DNA of 64,000 nucleotides. Source: Thermophagus xiamenensis (GTDB lineage Bacteria; Bacteroidota; Bacteroidia; Bacteroidales; Marinilabiliaceae). The translations under genes were made by a program, and so were the position numbers. The notes beneath the pieces are model-generated. The model made no database searches. It was not told the origin of the DNA and was given only the letters and a program-made list of their open reading frames with translations. Of the stretch, positions 18,863-27,030 are shown piece by piece (positions within the stretch are counted from its first letter, which is position 1; each line of letters starts with the position of its first letter). The DNA lies in assembly GCF_900112795.1 (NCBI RefSeq), contig NZ_FONA01000016.1, forward strand, positions 1 through 64,000. The letters run 5' to 3'.

Positions 18863-19183
18863 GGCTAGGGAGAGTCTCCCTTCGGGGCTAGGGAGAGTTT
18901 CCCTTCGAGGCTAGGGAGAGTCTCCCTTCGGGGCTAGGGAGAGTTTCCCTTCGAGGCTAGGGAGAGTCTCCCTTCGGGGCTAGGGAGAGTTTCCCTTCGA
19001 GGCTAGGGAGAGTCTCCCTTCGGGGCTAGGGAAAGATTCCCTCCGAGCGGAGTGAGAGGTTCCCTCCGAGCGGAGTGAGAGTCTCACTCCGAGGGGAGTG
19101 AGAGGTTCCCTCCGAAGGGAGTGAGAGTCTCACTCCGAGGGGAGTGAGAGGTTCCCTCCGAGGGGTGGCGACATTTCTTCCGA
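18863..19183. repeat. tandem array of 23-bp palindromic units, two families
   Basis: Eight units start with GGCTAGGGA at 18863, 18886, 18909, 18932, 18955, 18978, 19001 and 19024. Five more with GAGTGAGAG cores follow in the same 23-bp phase (19047-19161), then one degenerate unit. Within each family two variants alternate, giving a 46-bp higher-order period. Cores are palindromic: AGGGAGA-g-TCTCCCT in the first family, CGGAGTGAGA-g-TCTCACTCCG in the second. The CTAG in each first-family unit puts stops in the frames on both strands, so that part is not coding. It starts 80 bp after the RND pump stop codon. Confidence 0.93.
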
Positions 19184-19370
19184 AGCAAATGGTCCCCACT
19201 TCTCCCGACATAAAAGAGCCTCTTGCGATGGTAAGGGAGATCTTTTTTCCGGGTGAGATTGGTTTTAGGTTAAAAGTACTGTTCCCAAAAATTATCGAGA
19301 GGAAAGGGGGTACTTGATAAGTAATTAGTCTTTATAATCTATTAAATGAAATAGGGTTGTTGTGGCATAA

Positions 19371-19400
19371 AAAAGGCTGTCTGCAACCTTGGGGACAGCC
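19371..19400 (-). terminator. intrinsic terminator after the TlpA-like remnant
   Basis: Stem GGCTGTC/GACAGCC (19375-19381 and 19394-19400) with a 12-nt loop. On the minus strand it is followed by TTTTTAT, about 37 bp after the remnant's stop codon. Confidence 0.7.
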
Positions 19401-19437
19401 TTTGATTTAATGATTTTCTAATAAAAAGGATATCTCA

Positions 19438-19650
19438 TTATTGATTAATAGCTTTTCGGATTGCATTCACGCCCGGAAATCCGGTGTATCGGGCGGTTTG
19501 TTTGCCCTCTTTATTAATAATCATAAAGGTGGGAACGCCTTTTATTTCGAAGGTTTCATACCAATATTTCCACTGGGCATCACTAACTCTGAAATGATGT
19601 CCGTGGATATCGGGTATCATTTTGTTCCATGCGCCCTTTGTTGTGACAAA
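19438..19650 (-). pseudogene. truncated TlpA/thioredoxin-like protein
   Basis: The open frame (PKKFVTTKGAWNKMIPDIHG ... KAINQ) matches the last 70 residues of a thioredoxin-fold protein of the Bacteroidota TlpA group. It includes the cis-proline segment IKGVPTFMIINKEGKQT and the terminal helix after TGFPGV. The N-terminal half with the CxxC redox site is absent: an in-frame TGA precedes it, and the next 70 bp lead into the divergent transporter gene. Its own terminator is intact. The sequence just upstream (ATGAAACGAGAATGACC on the minus strand) resembles part of the dispersed repeat, suggesting the truncation point. A short ATG-started product of 60 residues is possible but could not do disulfide exchange. 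Confidence 0.72.
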
Positions 19651-19688
19651 CTTTTTTGGTCATTCTCGTTTCATTTCAAAATGTGATG

Positions 19689-19696
19689 TACCTTTG
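19689..19696 (+). promoter_or_regulatory. -7 box of the EamA transporter gene
   Basis: TACCTTTG, an exact TAnnTTTG match, 24 bp before the ATG. The -33 region lacks a well-placed TTG. Confidence 0.5.
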
Positions 19697-19720
19697 TAGC
19701 ATTCATTCATACCCAAATCG

Positions 19721-20608
19721 ATGAACCATCGTATCAAAGTATTTGCAGCCCTGACGGGCGCCATGCTCTTTTGGGCTTTTTCATTTGTGTGGACAAAGGT
19801 GGCTTTTACCGTTTTTACCCCGGTATCCACCATCTGGCTTCGGTTGGTAATCAGTTCTGTTTTTATTTTTGGCTATTTGTTTTTGACCGGTCAGTATCAG
19901 CCGTTGCGAAAGCATGACCTGACGGGAATGATTGCCCTCTCATTTTTTCAACCCTTTCTTTATTTTATGGGTGAGAGTAATGGATTGAATTACCTCTCTT
20001 CTACGATGGGTTCGGTTATTGTGAGTACTATTCCGTTATTTTCACCTATCCCGGGGATGATTTTTATGAAAGAGCGGTTTTCATTTCTTAACCTGGTTGG
20101 ATTGGTGATTTCGTTTGTTGGGGTGGCATTGATATTGTTTGAGAATGGGTTTGAACTTTCTGCACCAATCGAAGGGCTTCTTTTTATGGCTTTGGCTATT
20201 TTTGCAGCCTTGTCGGCTTCGGTGATGATAAAAAAGATGGCAACACGCTATTCGCCTGTAAACCTTACTGCCTGGCAAAATTTATTCGGGATAGGGTTTT
20301 TCTTTCCTTTCTTTTATTTTAATGAGTTGGATGGTCTGGTTTCTAAGCCTGTAAGTGGTGAGGCGATAAAGGCTCTTTTGTTGCTGGCCATTTTTGCATC
20401 TTCTTTTGCTTTTATCTTTTTTGCTTACGGCATATCGCAGGTAGGTATAACCCGGGCTAATGTTTTTACCAATATGATTCCGGTCTTTACTGCGGTGTTC
20501 GCGTGGATGATTTTGGATGAGGTCCTTACTGTCAGAAAACTGGTTGGTATAGCCATTGTTATGAGTGGTTTGTTTATCTCTCAGTGGCAAACACGAAAAA
20601 GTCATTGA
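19721..20608 (+). CDS. EamA/DMT-family transporter
   Basis: 295 residues with ten predicted transmembrane helices in two EamA repeats. The first begins ALTGAMLFWAFSFVWTKVAF and the second at about 150 (GLLFMALAIFAALSASVMIK). The end of the second repeat, MIPVFTAVFAWMILDEVLTV, is characteristic. It is an inner-membrane metabolite or amino-acid exporter; substrates differ widely in the family and cannot be assigned. Single-gene unit with its own promoter box. Confidence 0.92.
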   Translation: MNHRIKVFAALTGAMLFWAFSFVWTKVAFTVFTPVSTIWLRLVISSVFIFGYLFLTGQYQPLRKHDLTGMIALSFFQPFLYFMGESNGLNYLSSTMGSVIVSTIPLFSPIPGMIFMKERFSFLNLVGLVISFVGVALILFENGFELSAPIEGLLFMALAIFAALSASVMIKKMATRYSPVNLTAWQNLFGIGFFFPFFYFNELDGLVSKPVSGEAIKALLLLAIFASSFAFIFFAYGISQVGITRANVFTNMIPVFTAVFAWMILDEVLTVRKLVGIAIVMSGLFISQWQTRKSH

Positions 20609-20728
20609 TGATTTCCGGATTTAACTTTTTAGTTGGGAATGAGTTATTTGTTTAATCTTCGTAAGTAAGAGTAGTCTTTTTTATAGCCAAAACTATTTTT
20701 TCTGTATATCATATAGTATGTAGAAGTT

Positions 20729-21211
20729 ATGAACCTGGAGAAATTTAAAACTATATCTCGCAATCAGTCAGAAGAAAACAAGGCGTTTTTAAAAAGGTTG
20801 GGTCGCCGAAAGCCAAAAAATCTGGATGAAGTAGTGCATCGACTGCATGAGGAAACTTTTCAGGAGGTCAATTGTCTGGAATGTGCCAACTGCTGCAAGA
20901 CAACCAGTCCGATTGTTATCGACAGAGATATTGACCGCATTGCCAAACACCTGAAGATGAAACCTTCCGAATTGATAACCCAATATCTGAGATTGGACGA
21001 AGAGGGTGATTATGTGTTCCGTCAGGCCCCTTGTCCCTTTTTAATGGGCGACAACTATTGTATGATTTATGAGGTTCGTCCCCGCGCCTGCCGTGAATAC
21101 CCGCATACCAACCGTAAACGGTTTCATCAAATATTGAATCTAACGTGGCGGAATACGCTGGTATGCCCGGCAGTACTCGATATTGTGAATGGATTGAAAA
21201 AAGAGTATTAA
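20729..21211 (+). CDS. YkgJ-family cysteine-cluster protein
   Basis: 160 residues, soluble, with the conserved cysteines CLECANCC (about 50-57), CPFLMGDNYC (about 99-108), RPRAC and a later VCP. The pattern fits the zinc/iron-chelating YkgJ (UPF0153) family. The metal and biochemical role are not established. It stands alone between the EamA transporter and porQ. Confidence 0.9.
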   Translation: MNLEKFKTISRNQSEENKAFLKRLGRRKPKNLDEVVHRLHEETFQEVNCLECANCCKTTSPIVIDRDIDRIAKHLKMKPSELITQYLRLDEEGDYVFRQAPCPFLMGDNYCMIYEVRPRACREYPHTNRKRFHQILNLTWRNTLVCPAVLDIVNGLKKEY

Positions 21212-21344
21212 ACCTCGGTCACTTTTTTTCCAATACCAATACTACTTTGTTAAAGTCGGCCTAAATAACATATTTATAGTAATTTTACCGGCAATAAAGC
21301 CCAATGGCATAGCGTTTATTTAAAATTGTAAATATTACGGTTGG

Positions 21345-22376
21345 ATGCGAATTAAAGAGTACATCGTTTTTTTCTTGTTTGTAATGTTATTGCCGCTTTC
21401 ATCGCCAGGGCAAATTGGTGGTGAAGCAATTTTCGGGATACTGTACCTTACACCTTCTGCGCACATGAATGCTTTGGGGGGCTATCAGGCAGCCCTTTAC
21501 GACCGTGACCCATCGTTGGCTTTGTTTAATCCTTCTCTGGCCGATTCTTCAATGCATAATAATACCGCCCTGGGCGTTTCACCTTATATTGCCGATATTA
21601 ATTATGGTTACGTTTCATATGTATGGCATAAGGCAGGAATAGGAACCTTTTTTGGCGGCCTTAATCATTTAGGATATGGGAATATGATAATGGCCGACCA
21701 GGCCGGGGTCATTAGCGGGAATTTTAGTGCTTCGGAAACAGTAATGTTTTTGGGATATTCGATGGCTCTTTCACCACGACTATCGGCAGGCATCACCTTT
21801 AAACCGGTCTTTAGTACTATTGAAAGTTATCATTCCTGGGGTTTGGCGGCCGATGCCGGGATACATTACCATCATCGCAACGGCCGTTTTCGTGCCGGAT
21901 TGTTGTTGCGTAATGTTGGTCGTCAGCTCAGTTCTTATAGCGATAGTCCTACCGAGTCAATACCGGCCGATTTGCTTGTAGGCGCCTCTTTAAAGCTGGC
22001 CCATGCACCCTTTCGGTTCTCGTTAACAGCCAGAGATTTGCTGTCAGGTTCCCTGGATTTTGAGATACCGGACAACGAATATGGAATCACTTTGACTCAA
22101 CCCGAGAGTGCCAATGCCGGATTTGGGGAACTTGTACTTAGGCATTTGGTTTTTGGTGTTGAGTTTGTTCCAACCGATAATTTTTATATAGCAGCAGGAT
22201 TGAATGCCCGGAGAAGACACGAGCTTAAAATCGATTCAAACATGTCGACAGTGGGCTATTCCTGGGGCTTTGGGTTGCGAATTTATAAGTTTCGTTTTGG
22301 ATATAGCTCAGCACGTTATCATTTGGCATCTTCATCCAATCATTTTTCCATTTCAACCAATATTTCCGAATTTTAA
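21345..22376 (+). CDS. porQ: type IX secretion system protein PorQ
   Basis: 343 residues with a signal peptide (YIVFFLFVMLLPLSSPGQ) and an outer-membrane PorV-like beta-barrel fold. Recognisable features are AIFGILYLTPSAHMNALGGY, LALFNPSLADSSMHNN and the repeated GYGNM/FSASE strands. PorQ binds the outer-membrane attachment complex of the T9SS, which exports and anchors proteins carrying a C-terminal sorting domain. The cmk gene follows 40 bp downstream, a pairing common in Bacteroidota. It implies a T9SS in this organism, although no cargo with a sorting domain was recognised in the window. Confidence 0.87.
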   Translation: MRIKEYIVFFLFVMLLPLSSPGQIGGEAIFGILYLTPSAHMNALGGYQAALYDRDPSLALFNPSLADSSMHNNTALGVSPYIADINYGYVSYVWHKAGIGTFFGGLNHLGYGNMIMADQAGVISGNFSASETVMFLGYSMALSPRLSAGITFKPVFSTIESYHSWGLAADAGIHYHHRNGRFRAGLLLRNVGRQLSSYSDSPTESIPADLLVGASLKLAHAPFRFSLTARDLLSGSLDFEIPDNEYGITLTQPESANAGFGELVLRHLVFGVEFVPTDNFYIAAGLNARRRHELKIDSNMSTVGYSWGFGLRIYKFRFGYSSARYHLASSSNHFSISTNISEF

Positions 22377-22399
22377 TCAGGAAGGTAAAAGCCTTTCAT

Positions 22400-22407
22400 T
22401 ATCTTTG
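22400..22407 (+). promoter_or_regulatory. -7 box before cmk
   Basis: TATCTTTG, an exact TAnnTTTG match, 9 bp before the cmk ATG at 22417. If used, the leader would be almost absent, so cmk may be expressed both from here and by readthrough from porQ. Confidence 0.42.
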
Positions 22408-22416
22408 CCTACTATT

Positions 22417-23148
22417 ATGAAAAAAGATATTCGTTCCATTATAATAGCTATAGATGGTCATTCTTCATGCGGGAAGAGTACTGTAGCACGTGATTTGGCA
22501 AAGATGTTAAACATTGCCTATATCGATACCGGTGCCATGTACCGGGCTGTTACTTTATTTGCCTTACGTCAAAATATGATTGTCGACGGAAAAATAAATG
22601 AAGAACAACTACGGAATAATTTAGAGAATATTGTAATTGATTTCCGTCTTAATCCGGATAAAAAGTTGAATGAGACTTATCTGAACGGGGAAAATGTAGA
22701 AGAAAAAATCCGGAGTTTAGAGGTTAGTAACAATGTGAGTCCGATAAGTGCATTGGGTTTTGTACGAAAGCATTTGGTGGCGTTGCAGCGACGAATGGGA
22801 GAAAAAGGAGGTGTTGTATTAGATGGCCGTGACATAGGTACTGTTGTCTTTCCCAATGCCGACTTAAAAATTTTCATGACAGCATCACCTGAAATCCGTG
22901 CTAAAAGACGGTATGATGAGATGGTCGCAAAGGGACTTACCCCTAAGTTTGAAGAGATACTTGAAAATATCAAAGAACGTGATAAAATTGACAGCACACG
23001 TTCTGAGAGCCCCTTAAAACAGGCTGATGATGCATTAGTTCTCGACAATAGCCATATGACCCGCCGGGAACAATTGGAGTGGATTTTAAACAAGATAAAT
23101 GATATAGATAAAAGTGCACAGACAGAAGGTGGAAAAAGTTTTTTGTGA
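22417..23148 (+). CDS. cmk: cytidylate kinase
   Basis: 243 residues from the ATG at 22417. An open frame extends about 210 bp upstream, but it lies inside porQ. P-loop DGHSSCGKST at about residue 10, then YIDTGAMYRAVTLFALR, LDGRDIGTVVFPNADLKIFM and the RRYDEMVAKG lid. It phosphorylates CMP and dCMP to the diphosphates. The last eleven residues (SAQTEGGKSFL) are encoded by the left flank of a dispersed repeat copy (the GTGCACAGACAGAAGG segment), so the natural C-terminus has probably been replaced or extended by the repeat. Confidence 0.95.
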   Translation: MKKDIRSIIIAIDGHSSCGKSTVARDLAKMLNIAYIDTGAMYRAVTLFALRQNMIVDGKINEEQLRNNLENIVIDFRLNPDKKLNETYLNGENVEEKIRSLEVSNNVSPISALGFVRKHLVALQRRMGEKGGVVLDGRDIGTVVFPNADLKIFMTASPEIRAKRRYDEMVAKGLTPKFEEILENIKERDKIDSTRSESPLKQADDALVLDNSHMTRREQLEWILNKINDIDKSAQTEGGKSFL

Positions 23149-23352
23149 TTAGTGTACAGTCAAAAGTGCAATTATCACAATGACTATCGATTAACCACTA
23201 AAAACTAATTTTAAGTTACATTTGGGCAATGAGTTAGGTAAATATTGTGCGAATGCAACGAGCATGATTAAGAAGTTTTGGTACAATATGTACATGTATA
23301 AACTTTTGCCATGCGCGTTCCATCAGACCAATTAATTTGATATACCGATGAA
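23111..23352. repeat. dispersed modular repeat, copy 3
   Basis: Begins inside cmk with AGTGCACAGACAGAAGG, continues with a decayed module A (TTAGTGTACAGTC ... TTAACCACTAAAAACTAAT), then S (AAGTTACATTTGGGCAATGA), the stem CGAGCATG, a loop containing ACATGTATAAA, GCCATGCGCGTTCC, and a second S ending GATATACCGATGAA. That terminal ATG is in frame with ispH, 36 bp before its likely start. Confidence 0.8.
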
Positions 23353-23383
23353 TTTTTTTGCCGGAAGGGAAAAAAGTAGACCA

Positions 23384-24244
23384 ATGCATGTAGAGATAGA
23401 TGATAAGTCGGGATTCTGTTTTGGTGTAATAAGAGCCATCACCAAGGCAGAAGAAGAACTGGGTAGTGGTCGTCCTATATATTCTTTGGGCGATATTGTG
23501 CATAACGACAGGGAAGTGGCAAGGCTTAATTCAATGGGACTGGCCGGAATTGGTCATAATACATTTAATGAATTACAGGAAGGGACAGTATTGTTTCGTG
23601 CTCATGGCGAGCCACCAGAGTCCTATGCCACCATCCGAAAGAATCAGCTCAAACTTATTGATGCTACTTGTCCGGTTGTGCTTCAGCTTCAGAAAAAGGT
23701 GAAACGCGCTTGGGAAGAGATGAAAGAAAAAGGTGGTCAGGTGGCCATATACGGGAAAAAGGGACATGCTGAAGTAAGAGGTTTGGCGGGACAAACCGAT
23801 TATGAAGCGATTATAATTGAGAGTGAGGAAGATATTAAGAGGGTCGATGCCGAACGTCCGGTGGTATTGTTTTCACAAACCACCAAAAGTCCTGCCGGAT
23901 TTAAAAAAATTGCCGAAGCCTTAATACAACAGGCCAGGAAAGGTGTTGAGGTTAGAATTCATGATACTATTTGCCGGCAGGTATCCAATCGGGCACCTCA
24001 TTTACAAAAGTTTGCATCCCGACATGAGGTAGTTATCTTTGTGGGCGGTACCAAAAGCAGCAATGCAAAATCACTTTATCAGGCGTGTGTGGCTGTTAAT
24101 CCGAAAACCTATTTTATTACGGGCCCGGAAGAACTGCAGGCTGCCTGGTTTGATATATATCCGGCAAGTGTGGGCGTTTGTGGTGCTACCTCTACGCCCC
24201 AGTGGTTAATGGAAAAAGTGGCCGAAAAAATAAGGTCTTTTTAA
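23384..24244 (+). CDS. ispH: 4-hydroxy-3-methylbut-2-enyl diphosphate reductase
   Basis: 286 residues starting [15 protein letters not shown], the normal start of this family. An in-frame ATG 36 bp upstream belongs to the end of a repeat copy and would add twelve unrelated residues. The three cysteines for the iron-sulfur cluster are in GFCFGV, DATCPVV and [10 protein letters not shown], and the substrate motif RAHGEPP is present (usual consensus RAHG). It is the last enzyme of the MEP pathway, making IPP and DMAPP. pfkA follows 47 bp downstream on the same strand. Confidence 0.96.
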   Translation: MHVEIDDKSGFCFGVIRAITKAEEELGSGRPIYSLGDIVHNDREVARLNSMGLAGIGHNTFNELQEGTVLFRAHGEPPESYATIRKNQLKLIDATCPVVLQLQKKVKRAWEEMKEKGGQVAIYGKKGHAEVRGLAGQTDYEAIIIESEEDIKRVDAERPVVLFSQTTKSPAGFKKIAEALIQQARKGVEVRIHDTICRQVSNRAPHLQKFASRHEVVIFVGGTKSSNAKSLYQACVAVNPKTYFITGPEELQAAWFDIYPASVGVCGATSTPQWLMEKVAEKIRSF

Positions 24245-24291
24245 TAGTAAAGAAACATAGAATTCACAGATTCGGACCAAAAAATATTACT

Positions 24292-25272
24292 ATGAGTTCA
24301 ATTAAATGTGTTGGTGTATTAACATCGGGAGGTGACGCCCCCGGTATGAATGCAGCCATCCGTGCGGTGGTAAGAGGCAGTATCTATAATAACTTAAGAG
24401 TTATCGGAATTAAAAAAGGGTACCAGGGCCTGATAAATGATGAAATGGAGGAGATGTTTTCCAAATCGGTTAGTAATATTATTCAGACCGGTGGAACCAT
24501 TTTGAAATCGGCCCGAAGCATGGAATTTAAAACCAAAGAAGGACGAAAAAAAGCTTATGAAAACCTTCAGAAAAGAGGAATAGATGCTTTGGTGGTAATA
24601 GGTGGCGATGGAACCTTTACCGGTGCCAGAATTTTTGGTGAAGAGTTTAACATCCCCATTGTTGGCATCCCCGGAACCATTGATAATGACCTCTATGGTA
24701 CCGATTATACCATAGGATATGATACCGCGCTGAATACCGTTGTGCAGGCTGTTGATAAAATAAGGGATACGGCAACTGCTCACAGCCGGTTGTTTTTTAT
24801 TGAAGTGATGGGGCGCGATGCCGGCTTCCTGGCACTTAGAAGCGGAATTGCCTCAGGTGCAGAAGCTATCCTTGTGCCTGAGATTAAGACCGATTATTCA
24901 CAGTTGGACCGTTTCTTACAAAATGAATACCGAAAGACCAAATCGAGTAGCATTGTTTTGGTGGCTGAGGGCGATGAAATAGGTGGTGCCATTAAAATAG
25001 CGGAAAGAGTTGGCAGAGACCATCCTGAATATGATGTACGTGTTACCATTTTGGGTCATATACAACGAGGGGGCTCTCCTTCTGCTTTTGACAGAGTAGT
25101 GGCCAGTCAGTTGGGGGTTGCTGCGGTATCGGCTCTTCTGGATGGTCAACGAAATATTATGGTAGGATTATCTGACCGCAAAGTGGTGCATACACCTTTC
25201 AACCAGGCATTGAAAAATAAAAAGTCATTGAATCCTCAATTATTAGAGTTGACCAATATTCTTTCAATTTAG
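24292..25272 (+). CDS. pfkA: 6-phosphofructokinase, ATP-type
   Basis: 326 residues from the ATG at 24292 ([20 protein letters not shown]); the same frame extends upstream into isp[10 protein letters not shown] and [10 protein letters not shown] are intact, with Gly rather than Asp in GGDG and Gly rather than Lys before TIDND; both mark ATP-dependent rather than diphosphate-dependent enzymes. Other motifs are [18 protein letters not shown] and [16 protein letters not shown]. It phosphorylates fructose 6-phosphate in glycolysis. Confidence 0.97.
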   Translation: MSSIKCVGVLTSGGDAPGMNAAIRAVVRGSIYNNLRVIGIKKGYQGLINDEMEEMFSKSVSNIIQTGGTILKSARSMEFKTKEGRKKAYENLQKRGIDALVVIGGDGTFTGARIFGEEFNIPIVGIPGTIDNDLYGTDYTIGYDTALNTVVQAVDKIRDTATAHSRLFFIEVMGRDAGFLALRSGIASGAEAILVPEIKTDYSQLDRFLQNEYRKTKSSSIVLVAEGDEIGGAIKIAERVGRDHPEYDVRVTILGHIQRGGSPSAFDRVVASQLGVAAVSALLDGQRNIMVGLSDRKVVHTPFNQALKNKKSLNPQLLELTNILSI

Positions 25273-25337
25273 GTTCGTCTTGCCGGCCTTGATTTGAAAT
25301 TTTCCCTGATAATGTGAGTACCATTGGCAGAGGGGTT

Positions 25338-25555
25338 TTTTTAATTAGTGAAAAGTCAATAGTCATTAGTTATGGCTATACCAAAGACTATTGACCGAAG
25401 GCTAATTATCTGTTTCATCAGGCCAATGAGTTAGATAAATTTTATACTGATGAAACGAGCATGGCGGCTGTTGCCACAAAAGGACATGTATAAATTTTAT
25501 TAAGCCATGCGAGTTCCATTCGGCCAATGAGTTAAATAAATTATATACGAATGAA
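25338..25555. repeat. dispersed modular repeat, copy 4
   Basis: A much-decayed module A (AATAGTCATTAG ... ACTATTGACCG) precedes two near-identical S modules (about 25420-25454 and 25518-25555; CGGCCAATGAGTTAAATAAA and the like). They flank the stem-loop GCATGGC ... ACATGTATAAA ... GCCATGC. The second S ends TATATACGAATGAA, and that ATG is the start codon of acpH. The repeat therefore supplies the whole region from which acpH translation starts. Confidence 0.85.
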
Positions 25556-26174
25556 TTATCTGGCACATCTATATTTGTCGGGGGATGATAGCGGATTGCT
25601 TGTTGGTAATTTCATTGGCGACTATGTAAAAGGCCGGCAATTTACCCGATATACCGGGACAATTCAGCAGGGGATTCTTTTACATCGTCATATTGACACA
25701 TTTACCGATTGCCATCCTGAGGTATTGAAAAGTGCCGCGCTTTTTAAAGAGGGGTATCATCGATATGCGGGAGTGGTGTGTGATATCGTTTATGACCATT
25801 TTCTGGCGGCTAACTGGTCGAACTATTCAAACATCCCATTGCATGATTTTGTGAACCGTGCCCACAGGATTTTATTGAGGCACTATTTTTCCCTGCCTTT
25901 AAAGGTTAAGCAGTTTCTTCCTTTTTTAATTAAAAGCCGAAGACTGGAAAATTATCAATATTTGGAGGGTGTGGAGAAAACTTTGCGCATTATGTCGTCG
26001 CACTCATCCCTGCCCGATAAATCGGATTATGCACTTGAACAACTTCAAAATCATTATACCGACCTTCAACAACAGTTTTTCAAGTTTATGCCTTCCATAG
26101 AAGCCTCAGTGACACAATTTCTGGCATCACACCAACGGTTTACGGACTTTAACCATGCGGCACTTTCCGGATAG
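25551..26174 (+). CDS. acyl carrier protein phosphodiesterase-like protein
   Basis: 207 residues beginning MNYLAHLYLSGDDSGLLVGN, close to the start of AcpH proteins, with FIGDYVKGRQ, GILLHRHIDTFTD and VVCDIVYDHFLAANW supplying the HD-like metal ligands. AcpH removes the 4'-phosphopantetheine arm from acyl carrier protein. The start codon lies at the edge of a repeat copy. Its 3' end overlaps the convergent prmC gene by 48 bp, so the last 15 codons are antisense to prmC. Confidence 0.87.
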   Translation: MNYLAHLYLSGDDSGLLVGNFIGDYVKGRQFTRYTGTIQQGILLHRHIDTFTDCHPEVLKSAALFKEGYHRYAGVVCDIVYDHFLAANWSNYSNIPLHDFVNRAHRILLRHYFSLPLKVKQFLPFLIKSRRLENYQYLEGVEKTLRIMSSHSSLPDKSDYALEQLQNHYTDLQQQFFKFMPSIEASVTQFLASHQRFTDFNHAALSG

Positions 26175-27005
26175 GTCGTGACGAAGTTCTATTTTATCGA
26201 AGCCATATTCGGTTAATAGTTTTTTTACTTCTTCCCCAAAAGCGCTGTTAATTTCAAAAAAGAGGGTCCCCTGTTGGGTTAATTTCTTTTGCGCAAATAA
26301 AGTGATTGCACGATAAAATATTAAAGGGTCCGAATCTTTTACAAAAAGTGCCAGATGAGGTTCATAATCCAATACATGAGGTTGTATTAATTTTTTCTCT
26401 GATTCTCTCACATAGGGAGGATTACTTACAATTATATCCCATTTATGTTCAATGTTTAGTAGTGCCGGACTTAAGATATCTTTTTGTTCGAAATTTACCT
26501 TTACCCCGTTGATTTGTGCGTTATCACTTGCTGTTTTTAATGCCTCTTCAGATACATCCCATGCAAATACGGAGGCATTGGGCAAAGCTTTGGCCAATGC
26601 TATGGCGATGCATCCGCTTCCGGTACCTATGTCCAAAATAGCAGGTGCCATACTGCCCGATTCCCATGCACTTTGAATTATCCATTCAACCAGCTCTTCG
26701 GTTTCGGGACGGGGTATGAGTACCGAAGGATTGACCCGGATGGGGAGACCATAAAATTCTGTTTTGCCAAGAATATATTGAATGGGTTCCCTCTTTTTTA
26801 ATCTTTCCAGTGCTTTTTGAACAAATAAGTAATCCGAATCGGTTAATTTTGTGTTATCATTTAGTAATAGTTCTGTTTTTGACCAGCCGTAGAGGTGCTC
26901 AAAAATCAGCCATGCCATTTGAAACGCTTCGTGAGAGGAATATAACGCAGAAAGTTCCTTTCGGATGGTTTTTACAATATCTTTTACTGTTGATGGCATA
27001 GGCAT
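26127..27005 (-). CDS. prmC: peptide chain release factor N5-glutamine methyltransferase
   Basis: 292 residues. A helical N-terminal substrate domain (about 1-95) precedes an SAM-binding Rossmann domain with ILDIGTGSGCIAIALAKALP and the NPPYVRESEKKLI motif that holds the target glutamine. It methylates the GGQ glutamine of release factors. The start is divergent from ribD with only 25 bp between start codons, so one or both promoters must lie inside the opposite gene. The 3' end overlaps acpH by 48 bp. Confidence 0.94.
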   Translation of the reverse strand: MPMPSTVKDIVKTIRKELSALYSSHEAFQMAWLIFEHLYGWSKTELLLNDNTKLTDSDYLFVQKALERLKKREPIQYILGKTEFYGLPIRVNPSVLIPRPETEELVEWIIQSAWESGSMAPAILDIGTGSGCIAIALAKALPNASVFAWDVSEEALKTASDNAQINGVKVNFEQKDILSPALLNIEHKWDIIVSNPPYVRESEKKLIQPHVLDYEPHLALFVKDSDPLIFYRAITLFAQKKLTQQGTLFFEINSAFGEEVKKLLTEYGFDKIELRHDLSGKCRMVKVRKPLV

Positions 27006-27030
27006 ATTTTTCTGCTGTAAAATTAGTGAG

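Noticed and set aside
18863-19183. CRISPR array
   Set aside because: Units are contiguous with no unique spacers, and no cas gene is in the window.
19026-19211. 61-residue minus-strand reading frame across the tandem array
   Set aside because: It is an accident of the 23-bp repeat (period-driven TPLG/SLPSEG strings), with no gene context.
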